DNA from: F23-D06 sp045600905
Lineage (GTDB): Bacteria > Bacteroidota > Bacteroidia > Bacteroidales > WCHB1-69
Assembly: GCA_045600905.1 (NCBI GenBank)
Contig: JAZRYT010000189.1
Span: 1-64,000, forward strand
Reading direction: 5' to 3'
Length of the DNA: 64,000 bases
The position numbers and the translations under genes were made by a program. This document shows, piece after piece, positions 1-8,071 of the stretch (position 1 is the stretch's first letter; each line of letters begins with the position of its first letter). The notes under the pieces were generated by a model. The model did no database searches. It saw only the letters and a list, made by a program, of their open reading frames with translations, and was not told the origin of the DNA.

Positions 1-7
1 ATTGTAG

Positions 8-15
8 TATCTTTG
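8..15 (+). promoter_or_regulatory. Bacteroidota -7 box (TATCTTTG) for the ORF6N gene
   Basis: TATCTTTG fits the Bacteroidota -7 consensus TAnnTTTG and is followed by GGCGGC. It sits 26 bases before the ATG at 42. The -33 element would lie outside the window. Confidence 0.55.
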
Positions 16-41
16 GCGGCAGAAATTTAAAACGAAACACT

Positions 42-644
42 ATGGAAGAATTAGAAAACGTAGAATCAAAAATCATCACACTTCGGAACCAACAGGTTAT
101 TCTCGATTGTGATGTCGCCGAATTGTACGGTGTGCAAACAAAAGAAATTAATCAGGCAGTCAAGAACAACCCTGAAAAGTTCCCTGATGGATACATCTTT
201 TTATTAGGGAAGGAGGAAAAAAAAGAACTGGTCAAAAATTTTGACCGGTTCAATTCACAAAAACATTCATCTGCTACATTAAAAGCATTCACGGGAAAAG
301 GCTTGTATATGCTGGCCACCATTTTGAAAAGTCCTCAGGCCGTGCAAACCACCAGAGCCATTGTGGAGGCGTATGCCAAACTTCGCGAACTGGCTCGTGT
401 GGTGGTGGAGATTCCGCAAGCGGAAGAAGACGGACCACAACAGAAGACCCTACTGAAACGTAGCGGACAGTTGGTGTCTGAAATATTGGACAGCACACTC
501 CCCAAACAATCGGAGGAGACTTCTTTTGAACTCAATCTCGCGATGGTGAAATTCAAGCACTCCGTAAAACGAGAACACGACGACGAAGTGGCTGCCTTGA
601 AAAAAGAGTTAGAGGTATTGAAAAAGAAAATGGAAGAGAAATAG
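42..644 (+). CDS. ORF6N domain-containing DNA-binding protein
   Basis: 200 residues. The first ~95 residues match the ORF6N domain: a segment beginning ESKIITLRNQQVILDCDVAE, followed by LYGV, KEINQAVKNN and FPDGYIFLL. ORF6N is found in phage and bacterial proteins and is thought to bind DNA. The last ~45 residues are charged and helical (KKELEVLKKKMEEK), probably a coiled coil for oligomerisation. Related chromosomal genes in Bacteroidota are often solitary, as here, with their own promoter at 8-15. The role is unknown; a phage-derived regulator is a reasonable guess but nothing nearby is phage-like. The start is the first ATG after the promoter. Confidence 0.85.
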   Translation: MEELENVESKIITLRNQQVILDCDVAELYGVQTKEINQAVKNNPEKFPDGYIFLLGKEEKKELVKNFDRFNSQKHSSATLKAFTGKGLYMLATILKSPQAVQTTRAIVEAYAKLRELARVVVEIPQAEEDGPQQKTLLKRSGQLVSEILDSTLPKQSEETSFELNLAMVKFKHSVKREHDDEVAALKKELEVLKKKMEEK

Positions 645-646
645 AT

Positions 647-720
647 GCGCCTTCGGCGTGCTTCCCACAAATTGCCTTTCCCCACGAATTCCGCCTTCGG
701 CGCGTCTTCACAAATTTCCC
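647..720 (+). repeat. Imperfect direct repeat with two CTTCGG hairpins
   Basis: Two ~30-base units (647-676 and 691-720) share the plan CGCCTTCGGCG, then CTTCnCACAAATT. Each CGCCTTCGGCG can fold as a stem with a TTCG loop. They lie just behind the ORF6N stop. They may terminate or stabilise the transcript, or be part of an interspersed repeat; no other copy was seen in this window. Confidence 0.5.
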
Positions 721-804
721 TAATTAAGACACATTAAGACAAATTTCATTATAGAATTAGGATAATTTGTGAAACGGAGCGTCAGCGACCACCACGGCGG
801 ACAC

Positions 805-831
805 GGCGGACACGATGAATCACGTCCCTAC
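805..831. repeat. Palindromic intergenic element, GATGAATC-core type
   Basis: GGCGGACACGATGAATC followed by ACGTCCCTAC. It is the reverse-complement relative of the element at 10872-10898, with two differences in the stem. It belongs to the family with GTAGRGACG/CGTCYCTAC arms seen at 16690, 28775 and 38325. Confidence 0.6.
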
Positions 832-878
832 AGAGGCTGGGACTACGTTGTCCGAACAGCCGCAACTCTATTTTTTTT

Positions 879-886
879 TACATTTG
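879..886 (+). promoter_or_regulatory. -7 box (TACATTTG) upstream of the broken thioredoxin fusion gene
   Basis: TACATTTG followed by CCGCC, 53 bases before the ATG at 940. It fits TAnnTTTG plus the GC-rich tail shared by most promoters of this window. Confidence 0.5.
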
Positions 887-939
887 CCGCCGGTTAAAGC
901 TATGCAGCATTAAAATCCCCATTCCAAAATCCACCTATT

Positions 940-1383
940 ATGAAACGATTATTACTATTATTCACGATTTTCAGCATCACCTTGTCAAGCTTTGCTCAAA
1001 ATTATTTTGAAGGCAAGATTGTCTATACACAAAAAATGAACATCGGATTCGCATCCAAATCAGAGGTGATTGAATACTACAAAGGGCGCCATTCCGTATC
1101 CGAAATGCCGGCTATGAAAATGAAAATCATTTATCGTGACGACAAGAAGGAACTCACTACTATTCAAGAACTAATGGGGACTCCAATGGTGGTAACCGTA
1201 CCGATGTACTCAAACGACACCACCAAACTGGACCTTGACGACAGCCTGCTCGATGAATCCAAAGAATCCAGCGCTTCTGAAATACAAGTGAGTGACACGC
1301 TTGTCAGCATATTGGGCCATCGCTGCATCCAAATAACAACGAATACCGACAACGAGATGATGGACGGAGTAAGTACCGTTTGA
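940..1383 (+). CDS. N-terminal open fragment of the broken fusion (exported DUF4412-like part)
   Basis: 147 residues from ATG 940 to the premature TGA. A cleavable signal peptide ends near SSFA-Q. The body (YFEGKIVYTQKMNI, IIYRDDKKELT, ILGHRCIQITT) has the beta-rich pattern of small Bacteroidota periplasmic proteins. If translated alone it would be a truncated lipid-binding-like domain. See the entry for 940-1987. Confidence 0.55.
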   Translation: MKRLLLLFTIFSITLSSFAQNYFEGKIVYTQKMNIGFASKSEVIEYYKGRHSVSEMPAMKMKIIYRDDKKELTTIQELMGTPMVVTVPMYSNDTTKLDLDDSLLDESKESSASEIQVSDTLVSILGHRCIQITTNTDNEMMDGVSTV

Positions 1384-1477
1384 ATAGACACTTCCGTTCA
1401 TATTCCTTATAACTTCGGCATCGACTCCGACGTTCCTTTGGGCTTGGTCGTGAAATCGGAAACCGATGTCAAGATGA

Positions 1478-1987
1478 ATGGGAAAAAATGTGAAAATCAC
1501 CAAGGAGTTAAAGGCGATTTTTGAAGGGGAAATAAACGATCGGATTTTTGCACTGCCAGACGAGAAAGAGGCCATCATCTCCAATATGAACGAGAATGGA
1601 GAAATTGTCTTTCGGAAAGGAGACAGTCTCAAATGTCAACGACTTATGAATAAACCCGTCAAGTTGAAGCATCTTGAAGAAATAGCCAACGATGCAGACT
1701 TCGGCAAAAAAGTCGGTGAAGGCCTATCGGTTTTGGATTTCGGTGCGACGTGGTGCGGTCCCTGCCGTTTACTGGCTCCCAAAATGGAAAATTTGGCCAA
1801 ACGCCTCGGACATCAATACAATTTCTACAAAATAGATATCGACCAATGTCCTAAAACGGCCAAGCAATATAATATCCACAGTATGCCCACCGTCATTCTT
1901 CTAAACGGCACCTCAGAAGTCAAGCGCTTTGAAGGGAACATCGGTTCCGAAGAAGAAATTGAAAATTTGCTGAAACAAAATCAATAA
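1478..1987 (+). CDS. C-terminal open fragment: thioredoxin domain protein
   Basis: 169 residues open from ATG 1478. Residues ~85-165 form a thioredoxin fold: LDFGATWCGPCRLLAPKM with the CxxC redox pair, and SMPTV with the cis-proline. The first ~45 residues belong to the DUF4412-like half of the ancestral fusion, so the ATG is probably only an internal methionine. No ribosome site is obvious in front of it. Without the signal peptide of the first fragment the product would stay in the cytoplasm. Confidence 0.55.
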   Translation: MGKNVKITKELKAIFEGEINDRIFALPDEKEAIISNMNENGEIVFRKGDSLKCQRLMNKPVKLKHLEEIANDADFGKKVGEGLSVLDFGATWCGPCRLLAPKMENLAKRLGHQYNFYKIDIDQCPKTAKQYNIHSMPTVILLNGTSEVKRFEGNIGSEEEIENLLKQNQ

Positions 1988-2030
1988 AAATATTCATCAG
2001 GCCTACTTCCTCACCCAAGATTTCCCCCAT

Positions 2031-2038
2031 TATGTTCG
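2031..2038 (+). promoter_or_regulatory. Possible -7 box (TATGTTCG)
   Basis: TATGTTCG is a one-base variant of TAnnTTTG, the TTCG form also used at 24853, 41854 and 58310. It lies 22 bases before the ATG at 2061. No -33 TTTG is evident. Confidence 0.35.
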
Positions 2039-2060
2039 TTTATCATTAAAACATCAACTT

Positions 2061-2621
2061 ATGAAGAAACGAATTCCTATTTTACTGTTCTGCCTGATTT
2101 TAACGGTATCACTATCCGCGCAGCGACTAAACGAGCGCAATTATCAGCGGAAATGCCGAGTGCTGAACGATATGTTCCAATTGTCGCCTAATTGTTGGAT
2201 AGACAAGTGGGAGATTTCTATTCTGGATTGGATGGAATATCAATTTTGGTTGGAACAAATTTACGGAAAAGATTCCGAAGAATATCGGGCATCATTGCCA
2301 GATACCGATATCATTGCCCGGCAGTACCCTTCTCCTATTTCAGAGAATATTCGCCGCCCTGTCTATGTCCGTTTTCCAATGTGCGGCATTGACTCTGCGC
2401 AGGCGCGCGCCTACTGCCGCTGGCGCACCGACCGCGTGGCAGAAAATATGCTGGTGCTAATGAAACGTATGGAATACGATGAGCATCAAACCCCCGAAAG
2501 CGCATTCTCCGTGGAAAAATATGAGAATACTGACAGTTTGAAATTCCCCTATTTCGACCTTCCCACCAAGGGAACTGAGACGCGCTACGGATTCCGCTGC
2601 GTGGCATCCTGGCGTCCTTAG
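2061..2621 (+). CDS. Reduced formylglycine-generating-enzyme/GldK-like exported protein
   Basis: 186 residues with a signal peptide ending LTVSLSAQ. It resembles both ends of the SUMF1/FGE-sulfatase fold. The front has CWIDKWEISILDWMEYQFWL, then RPVYVRFPMCGIDSAQARAY and CRWRTDRV, close to the same stretch in the PorK protein of this window (YASWRTDRVNEQ). The end reads ETRYGFRCVASWRP. The middle of the fold, including the usual RGGSW segment, is missing, and the protein is less than half the length of PorK. It is unlikely to be an active FGE. It may be a structural paralogue of GldK/GldJ or an internally deleted copy. It ends 4 bases inside the convergent thioesterase gene. Confidence 0.65.
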   Translation: MKKRIPILLFCLILTVSLSAQRLNERNYQRKCRVLNDMFQLSPNCWIDKWEISILDWMEYQFWLEQIYGKDSEEYRASLPDTDIIARQYPSPISENIRRPVYVRFPMCGIDSAQARAYCRWRTDRVAENMLVLMKRMEYDEHQTPESAFSVEKYENTDSLKFPYFDLPTKGTETRYGFRCVASWRP

Positions 2622-3358
2622 GCCCAAACCGTTCTGACGCGGCAAACTTCAATATTGTCCCGTTCCGAATAGATGGAGCAGATAAAATCATTGGGTGCGA
2701 TTTCCTTTTTGCGCACGGCGTATCTGTCGTCTGCGTGGGTCTGCTGCAAATAGTTGATAGACAAGAATGTCAGCTCGTGCGTACGATGGAAGGCGTTGTC
2801 AAAGCTGTCCATCACCCAGGTCACATACGCGGAGTTGTTGGCGTGGCGGTTCATATCGATGTTGGAATATACCACAGGATAGAAGGTGGCTTCCACATCG
2901 TCAACAGCTTGGCGCAGGCGGGATGCGGGTTTCTCAATGGCGTGCAAATCAAGCTGGTTTTGGAGAAGCGGCTCATACTGCTCCAAAAAGGCCGGTTTCC
3001 CCTCCAAATCCAAAATCACCCAATTGGAAGTGGCCCGCACCAGAATCTCCCCATCGAGTGTTTCAATTTGGTGGTCGCGAGGCTGGATTAGTTGGGAGTG
3101 TTTCTTCCCCCACGTGGAAATCTCTATTTGCTCGTGCCAGCTGGGCCGGCGACGGATTTCGACATCCATTCGCGACAATGCCCAAAACTGGTTCCTTTCG
3201 TGCAGGAAATCCCATCCGATTCCCACTTTGGCGACGTGATTCACCGCCACTTCCTGCATCAGGTTAAACAAAAACGTCGGGGTCACTTTCAGCTGTCCGT
3301 CAACCATATAGGACGCGATGGAAGTCTTTTCGCAATAGGTGTTTTCTCTTTGTTGCAT
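2618..3358 (-). CDS. Acyl-ACP thioesterase
   Basis: 246 residues of the FatA/FatB-like double hotdog family (PF01643 type). It hydrolyses acyl-acyl carrier protein and releases free fatty acid in the cytoplasm. The first hotdog domain covers ~1-135 (FWALSRMDVEIRRRP, WGKKHSQLIQPRD). The second covers ~150-246 and holds the conserved NRHANNSAYVTWVMDSF segment with the catalytic Asn/His region. A promoter box lies just upstream at 3379-3386. It stands alone, convergent with the FGE-like gene. Confidence 0.9.
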   Translation of the reverse strand: MQQRENTYCEKTSIASYMVDGQLKVTPTFLFNLMQEVAVNHVAKVGIGWDFLHERNQFWALSRMDVEIRRRPSWHEQIEISTWGKKHSQLIQPRDHQIETLDGEILVRATSNWVILDLEGKPAFLEQYEPLLQNQLDLHAIEKPASRLRQAVDDVEATFYPVVYSNIDMNRHANNSAYVTWVMDSFDNAFHRTHELTFLSINYLQQTHADDRYAVRKKEIAPNDFICSIYSERDNIEVCRVRTVWA

Positions 3359-3378
3359 AGCATCTTCTTTTGGGGCTG

Positions 3379-3386
3379 CAAAAGTA
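3379..3386 (-). promoter_or_regulatory. -7 box (TACTTTTG, minus strand) for the thioesterase gene
   Basis: On the minus strand TACTTTTG is followed by CAGCC and lies 20 bases before the ATG at 3358. Confidence 0.55.
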
Positions 3387-3491
3387 AAAATTAACCATTC
3401 ATCTTACATCCCTTATAATTTTTCTTCGTATGATTGCCGTTCGTATTAGGATTTTGCTGATATTTGCGCGCTTTTTAAAATAAGGTATAAT

Positions 3492-4103
3492 ATGTTTACA
3501 GGTATCATAGAAAAAACAGGAAAAATCGTTAATATTGAGAAAGATAGAACTAATTATAATTTCACATTAGAAGTAGATTTCGCTGAGGAATTAGCCATCG
3601 ACCAAAGTATGGCGCACGACGGTTGTTGCCTCACCGTAGTGAAATTGGACAAGGAGAAAAAGCAATACGTCGTCACCGCTATGGAGGAGACGATGTTGAA
3701 AACGAACCTTGGCAGTTGGAAAGTGGGCGATGAAGTGAACTTGGAACGCAGTATGAAGATGGACGGTCGCTTTGACGGTCACATCGTGCAGGGTCACGTA
3801 GATCAAACAGCCACTTGTGAAAAGGTGGTGGATGAAGACGGCAGCTGGCGTTTCTATTTCACCTACGACCCCGACAAGAACAACTTCACTGTTCCCAAAG
3901 GTTCCATTTCCGTCAATGGTGTGAGCCTCACCGTTGTCGATTCTGAAAAAGGCAAGTTTTCCGTGGCCATCATCCCCTACACCTACAAAGTCACGAACTT
4001 CCACAACTTCAAACCGGGCACTGTTGTCAACATCGAATTCGACGTCTTCGGAAAATACGTCCAACACCTTATTGAAGAATATTTTGCGCAACAAGGAAAA
4101 TAA
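3492..4103 (+). CDS. ribE: Riboflavin synthase, alpha chain
   Basis: 203 residues, the usual length. It converts two 6,7-dimethyl-8-ribityllumazine molecules to riboflavin and the pyrimidine precursor. Two homologous lumazine-binding barrels are visible. The first starts MFTGIIEKTGKI and contains DGCCLTVV. The second starts near residue 97 with HIVQGHVDQTA and contains SVNGVSLTVV. A C-terminal helix (YVQHLIEEYF) serves trimerisation. Other rib genes are not nearby. It is followed after 48 bases by porW and may be co-transcribed with it. Confidence 0.95.
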   Translation: MFTGIIEKTGKIVNIEKDRTNYNFTLEVDFAEELAIDQSMAHDGCCLTVVKLDKEKKQYVVTAMEETMLKTNLGSWKVGDEVNLERSMKMDGRFDGHIVQGHVDQTATCEKVVDEDGSWRFYFTYDPDKNNFTVPKGSISVNGVSLTVVDSEKGKFSVAIIPYTYKVTNFHNFKPGTVVNIEFDVFGKYVQHLIEEYFAQQGK

Positions 4104-4151
4104 AAAGTCTTTTTCTCCGTTACACACTTCTCATTTTAGAAAAACAACTTA

Positions 4152-6848
4152 TTGAAATTGAAAAAGTCACGACACATACGCGCAATAGCTTTCTTAGGCA
4201 TTATCCTTCCTATTTTAGTTGGGATAACGGGATGTTCTACCTCTAAAAACACCTTCCCCAACAGAGCCTACCACAACGTAACCTGCCGCTACAATGTTCT
4301 CTGGAACGGCCAACAGGCCATGAAACAGGCAGAGACGGAACTGGACAAGCTTTCCAAGGACAACTACACGGCCACGCTGCCAGTTTACAACTACCCCGCC
4401 AAATCGGATTTGGGCTCCGCCCTCCCCTATTTGGACCGGACGATTGAGAAATCATCAAAGGCCATCTACAAGCATTCAATGCTTATTCACGGCAAAGAGT
4501 ACGTGAAGACCATTGACGATGCCTATCTGATTATGGGCAAATCCTATTTCCACAAGCAGGATTACGCCCAGGCGCAACGTGTATTCACGTACATCACGCA
4601 CAACTATCCGAATTCGAACACGTACAACGAAGCCGCCATTATGCTGGCCCGCACCGCTATGCGTCAGGAGTATTTCGCCTCCGCCGACGAGCAGTTGGAG
4701 AACCTCCACTATCTGGCCACTAACAAGAAGAACAAGAAATTCAACGTCCTTTTCAACGCGGCCAAAGCCGAATACCACCTCACGGCTCCAGACGGCGATG
4801 TGCAGGAAGCCATCGACTACCTCAACAACTCCATCGACGCCCACCCGAAACGTGAATTCAAAGCTCGTTTGAACCTCATCTTGGGCGAGCTTTACGAGAA
4901 TATGGGGCAGCAAACCGACGCCCTCAAAAATTTCCAGAAAGTCATCAAAAAATCTTCCAACTACGAAATGGTCTTCTGCGCCCAAATGCATTTGGCCACC
5001 AACTACGACGGCACTCCTTCCTCCAAGAATGCCATTATGAAGCAGTTCAAGAAGATGCTGGAGGAAGCCAAAAACGAAGATTTCAAAGACCAAATCTACT
5101 ATGCCTGCTCCGAAATCGCCCGCATTGACGAAGACGACACCCTGCAGAAAAGCTATTTGGCCAAATCCGTCGCCGCCTACACCAACAACAACTACCAACG
5201 CACCTTCTCCAGCTTGAAGTTGGCAGACATCTTCTTCGAAGAAAACGAATATCGTCAGGCGCAAGCCTATTATGATACGGCTGCGTTAAGCATTCCTAAA
5301 AATTATCCGAACTACGACCAAATCATCCAAAAGTCCAAAGTCCTCAAAGACCTGGTGGACAAATTGGACGAAATCGATTTGCAGGACAGTTTGCAACGTA
5401 TCGCCAAAATGCCGGAAGGCAAACGTATGGCGTGGGTCCGCAAGATGATTGCCGACTACACCGAAGCCGAACGTAAGGCTGCCGCCGAAGAGGCAGAACG
5501 TATGCTGGCCCTCCAAAACGCATCTTCCTACACCAACATCAACGCCAACACATCCAACGGCAAATGGTACTTCTACAACCAGTCTTTGGTGACCGCCGGC
5601 CAACAGGACTTCTACAGACGTTGGGGCAACCGCAAACTAGAAGACAACTGGTTCATCAGCAACAAGACGCAAATCTCCTTCGATGACTTGGCGGCAATGA
5701 ACGATCCCAACGCGGCACAGGATTCTGTAGAATACGACGAAGACGGCAATCCTATTCCGAAACGTGAAACTGACCCGAAAAAAGAGGCCTACTATCTTCA
5801 GGATCTGCCTTTGACTCCGGGCGCCATTGATTCCTCCAATGCCATCATCGCCTACGACCTCTATGAGACCGGCTACATCTACCGCGACCTGCTGAGCGAC
5901 TATCCGCGCGCGTGCGCCTCTTTCGAGTCTTTAATCTCACGCTTTCCGGAAAGCGAATACACCATTCCAAGCACTTACTTGCTTTACGTTCTGTACAAAG
6001 ATAGAGATGCGGCTAAATCCAACCAATTCAAAGATTTACTTTTGGCCAAATATCCCGACACCGACTATGCGAAATTGATAAAAGACCCGCAATACTACGA
6101 AAAACTCGCCGCCAAGCAGAAAGACTTGGAAATCCAATATGAGAAGGTGTATGAGAATTTCAACAACAAACAATGGCGCGCCGTCGTACAAGCTGCAGAT
6201 GCCGCTATTCCGCAATGCTCCGACAACGTCTTGAAATCCAAATACAACTACCTGCGCGCTGTTTCTCAAGGACAGCTTTACAATGAGGACACCCTTATTA
6301 ACGGGCTCAAGAGGATTGTGGCAGATTTCCCGAACACGGACATCGCCGAATTGGCCAAAATATACCTTTCCAACTTTAAAACAGAAGAAGTGGTTGCCGA
6401 CAACACTTCCAACTCAAGCGAGGCCGCTGATGGCAAACAGACACAGACTCCTGCTGCCAAAAAAGGCAATCCTTTCACCTATAAACCAGATGAAATGCAC
6501 TATGTCATCCTCCTCGTCACATCTGCCAACCTGCCAGTCCAGACTGTCAAACAAAACCTCGCTGTTTTCAACAAGACCTACTTCAGTTTGCAGCGTTTCA
6601 ATGTCAACAGTTTCTACGTGAACAACACGCAGCAGATGGTCACCGTGGCCAAATTCAACAACGCCGATGCCGCCCTCGAATATTACAACATCCTCGTGAA
6701 GAACGAGACATTCATACCCGACATCGCCAATCAGAACATCACGACCTACGTCATATCCGCCACGAACTACACCACCTATTACAACAATCAGGACGGACGT
6801 CAGTATTACGATGCATTCTTCCAAGAAAATTATCTTAATAACAAATAA
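4152..6848 (+). CDS. porW: T9SS/gliding lipoprotein PorW/SprE (TPR)
   Basis: 898 residues. The start is a TTG at 4152, chosen because it gives a complete lipoprotein signal (KKSRHIRAIAFLGIILPILV, then GITGC with the lipid-modified Cys28); the next in-frame ATG would remove it. The mature N-terminus CSTSKNTFPNRAYHNVTCRY matches the PorW/SprE family. Many TPR-like helical pairs follow (for example DAYLIMGKSYFHKQDYAQA and GELYENMGQQTDALKNFQKV). A Lys/Ala-rich helix lies near residues 430-455, and a C-terminal beta domain (MHYVILLVTSANLPVQTVKQ) closes the protein. PorW is an outer-membrane lipoprotein needed for T9SS function and, in gliding species, motility; it links the PorK/N ring to the translocon. 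It heads a run with bactofilin and atpZ. Confidence 0.9.
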   Translation: MKLKKSRHIRAIAFLGIILPILVGITGCSTSKNTFPNRAYHNVTCRYNVLWNGQQAMKQAETELDKLSKDNYTATLPVYNYPAKSDLGSALPYLDRTIEKSSKAIYKHSMLIHGKEYVKTIDDAYLIMGKSYFHKQDYAQAQRVFTYITHNYPNSNTYNEAAIMLARTAMRQEYFASADEQLENLHYLATNKKNKKFNVLFNAAKAEYHLTAPDGDVQEAIDYLNNSIDAHPKREFKARLNLILGELYENMGQQTDALKNFQKVIKKSSNYEMVFCAQMHLATNYDGTPSSKNAIMKQFKKMLEEAKNEDFKDQIYYACSEIARIDEDDTLQKSYLAKSVAAYTNNNYQRTFSSLKLADIFFEENEYRQAQAYYDTAALSIPKNYPNYDQIIQKSKVLKDLVDKLDEIDLQDSLQRIAKMPEGKRMAWVRKMIADYTEAERKAAAEEAERMLALQNASSYTNINANTSNGKWYFYNQSLVTAGQQDFYRRWGNRKLEDNWFISNKTQISFDDLAAMNDPNAAQDSVEYDEDGNPIPKRETDPKKEAYYLQDLPLTPGAIDSSNAIIAYDLYETGYIYRDLLSDYPRACASFESLISRFPESEYTIPSTYLLYVLYKDRDAAKSNQFKDLLLAKYPDTDYAKLIKDPQYYEKLAAKQKDLEIQYEKVYENFNNKQWRAVVQAADAAIPQCSDNVLKSKYNYLRAVSQGQLYNEDTLINGLKRIVADFPNTDIAELAKIYLSNFKTEEVVADNTSNSSEAADGKQTQTPAAKKGNPFTYKPDEMHYVILLVTSANLPVQTVKQNLAVFNKTYFSLQRFNVNSFYVNNTQQMVTVAKFNNADAALEYYNILVKNETFIPDIANQNITTYVISATNYTTYYNNQDGRQYYDAFFQENYLNNK

Positions 6849-6875
6849 ACTGATTAATAATCAAACCACATAATT

Positions 6876-7262
6876 ATGAAAGAATCCGACAACAGAGAGA
6901 TCAACGCCATCAACATCATTGCGCAAGGCACACAATTAGAAGGCAATATTCTTACGAATGGAGACTGCCGCATTGACGGCGTGGTGAAAGGCAACGTCAC
7001 GTCCAAAGCCAAAATCATCATCGGCCGCAGCGGCAAAGTGGAAGGCAACGTCACTTGCGCCAACATTGATATCGAAGGCACCATTTGTGCAGAAATCTTG
7101 AACGTCAGCGAGCTTGTTTTCTTAAAGGAAACTGCCAACGTCATCGGCAATATCAACACGGGTAAAATCGCCATTGAACCGGGTGCCGAATTTTCAGGCA
7201 ACTGCAAGATGCACAACCAGAGGACCGCATCCTCTACCCCTCAACAATCCGAACAGAAATAG
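6876..7262 (+). CDS. Bactofilin (polymer-forming cytoskeletal protein)
   Basis: 128 residues. The central ~90 residues form the bactofilin right-handed beta helix with repeated hydrophobic/glycine turns: GTQLEGNILTNGDCRIDGVV, KGNVTSKAKIIIGRSGKVEG, TGKIAIEPGAEFSGNC. Short polar tails flank the core, as is typical. Bactofilins polymerise without nucleotide and scaffold envelope processes. It begins 27 bases after porW. The neighbourhood makes a role in positioning the cell envelope or secretion machinery plausible, but that is inference. Confidence 0.93.
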   Translation: MKESDNREINAINIIAQGTQLEGNILTNGDCRIDGVVKGNVTSKAKIIIGRSGKVEGNVTCANIDIEGTICAEILNVSELVFLKETANVIGNINTGKIAIEPGAEFSGNCKMHNQRTASSTPQQSEQK

Positions 7263-7271
7263 GATAACTCT

Positions 7272-7526
7272 ATGTCCCAAAATAATCGGAGGAAATTAGA
7301 CGCGCTCAACAACTACGCCTACTATTCCAATATGGGAATAGAAATGGGTGTCATTATTGCCGCAGGTGTCTTTGGCGGAGTAAAATTAGACCAACATCTT
7401 CACAGTTCTCCCCTGTTCACCCTGATTTTATCATTGGGTTCCGTCGCCATCGCCCTCTACATTATGATTAAGACACTTCTCCATCCCAAAAACAAGAAGA
7501 AAAATGAGTCAGAAGATACCCATTAA
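7272..7526 (+). CDS. atpZ: AtpZ/AtpI family ATP synthase assembly protein
   Basis: 84 residues with two membrane helices (YSNMGIEMGVIIAAGVFGGV and FTLILSLGSVAIALYIMIKT) joined by the family motif KLDQHL and ending in a lysine-rich tail. AtpZ/AtpI proteins help assemble the c-ring of F1Fo ATP synthase and may carry Mg2+/Ca2+. It begins 9 bases after the bactofilin gene and overlaps the next gene by 23 bases. The ATP synthase structural genes are not in the window. Confidence 0.85.
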   Translation: MSQNNRRKLDALNNYAYYSNMGIEMGVIIAAGVFGGVKLDQHLHSSPLFTLILSLGSVAIALYIMIKTLLHPKNKKKNESEDTH

Positions 7527-7899
7527 AAAGTTCTCATTTCGAATCATTGTCTTCTCTGCCATCATTGCCGCACTGACAGTGATTTTCCAATGGTTGTGCC
7601 CGGCGTACGCATCACCAGCACTACCTTTCATCGTGCTGTTCTTCTTTGTCATCACACTGACAACCATCTATATCGTACTTCGCAACACCACCGGAACCGA
7701 CGGCCGGAAATTCGTGTCCAGCTATATGCTGTCACGCATCATCAAGATTTTTTCCTGCCTCATCTTCCTCGTACTCTATCTGTTGCTGAATAAGAACGAC
7801 TCCCTGCGCTTCGCCATCGCCTTCCTCGTCATCTACTTCCTCTACTCCATCTTCGAAGTCGTAGTGCTGAAGAAGGAGAACCAGGAACTTTCCAAGTAG
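7504..7899 (+). CDS. Small membrane protein with four helices, ATP-synthase-subunit-I-like position
   Basis: 131 residues, mostly membrane: helices near 10-30, 36-56, 76-94 and 101-121. The start ATG at 7504 lies inside atpZ, so the two are translationally coupled. In many Bacteroidota a protein of this size lies between atpZ and atpB. No catalytic motif is visible. The gene ends abruptly at an interspersed repeat (7899-8003), and the next gene is an unrelated flavodiiron protein. A part in ATP synthase assembly is inferred only from context. Confidence 0.7.
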   Translation: MSQKIPIKKFSFRIIVFSAIIAALTVIFQWLCPAYASPALPFIVLFFFVITLTTIYIVLRNTTGTDGRKFVSSYMLSRIIKIFSCLIFLVLYLLLNKNDSLRFAIAFLVIYFLYSIFEVVVLKKENQELSK

Positions 7900-8003
7900 G
7901 TTTCAAGTTTACTCGCTCCGCTCATACTCTCCTTGCAGCTCGGCAAACCCAAACAAGTTGTGTCTTTGCTCTCGCTTGCTGCGTCGAGACAAGTTTCAGG
8001 TTT
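7899..8003. repeat. Interspersed repeat, copy 1
   Basis: About 100 bases closely similar to 61071-61189. Shared blocks include CTCATACTCTCC (CATATTCTCC in copy 2), GCAAACCCAAACAAGTTGTG, TCTTTGCT and CGCTTGCTGCGTCGA. Copy 1 lacks a ~10-base piece near its left end. It lies directly at the stop codon of the preceding gene. Confidence 0.65.
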
Positions 8004-8071
8004 AACATTACCGACTTCGTTTTTTAATTTCTCTCTCCAGTTCACCGTTCACTAATCACAGTTCACTAAAT

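Larger units (their letters stand above)
940..1987 (+). pseudogene. Broken DUF4412-like/thioredoxin fusion gene (premature TGA plus +1 frameshift)
   Basis: Read as one gene, this encodes ~348 residues: a signal peptide (MKRLLLLFTIFSITLSSFA), an N-terminal half like the GLPGLI/DUF4412 periplasmic family, and a C-terminal thioredoxin domain with a WCGPC active site. Two lesions split it. A TGA at 1381-1383 interrupts an otherwise continuous frame that goes on as IDTSVHIPYNFGIDS. Then a run of six A at ~1482-1487 shifts the frame; with five A the reading MNGKNVKITKELKAIFEG is restored. The span of 1048 bases is one base over a multiple of three, as expected for a single insertion. The intact protein would be an exported thiol-disulfide oxidoreductase. 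Assembly error at the homopolymer is possible, but the TGA is not in a homopolymer. Confidence 0.7.

Noticed and set aside
647..831. CRISPR-like array
   Set aside because: Only two imperfect ~30-base units with no regular spacer series and no cas genes.
4476..5264. Long minus-strand open frame inside porW
   Set aside because: Valine/glycine-rich shadow of the real gene, an effect of codon use on the opposite strand.
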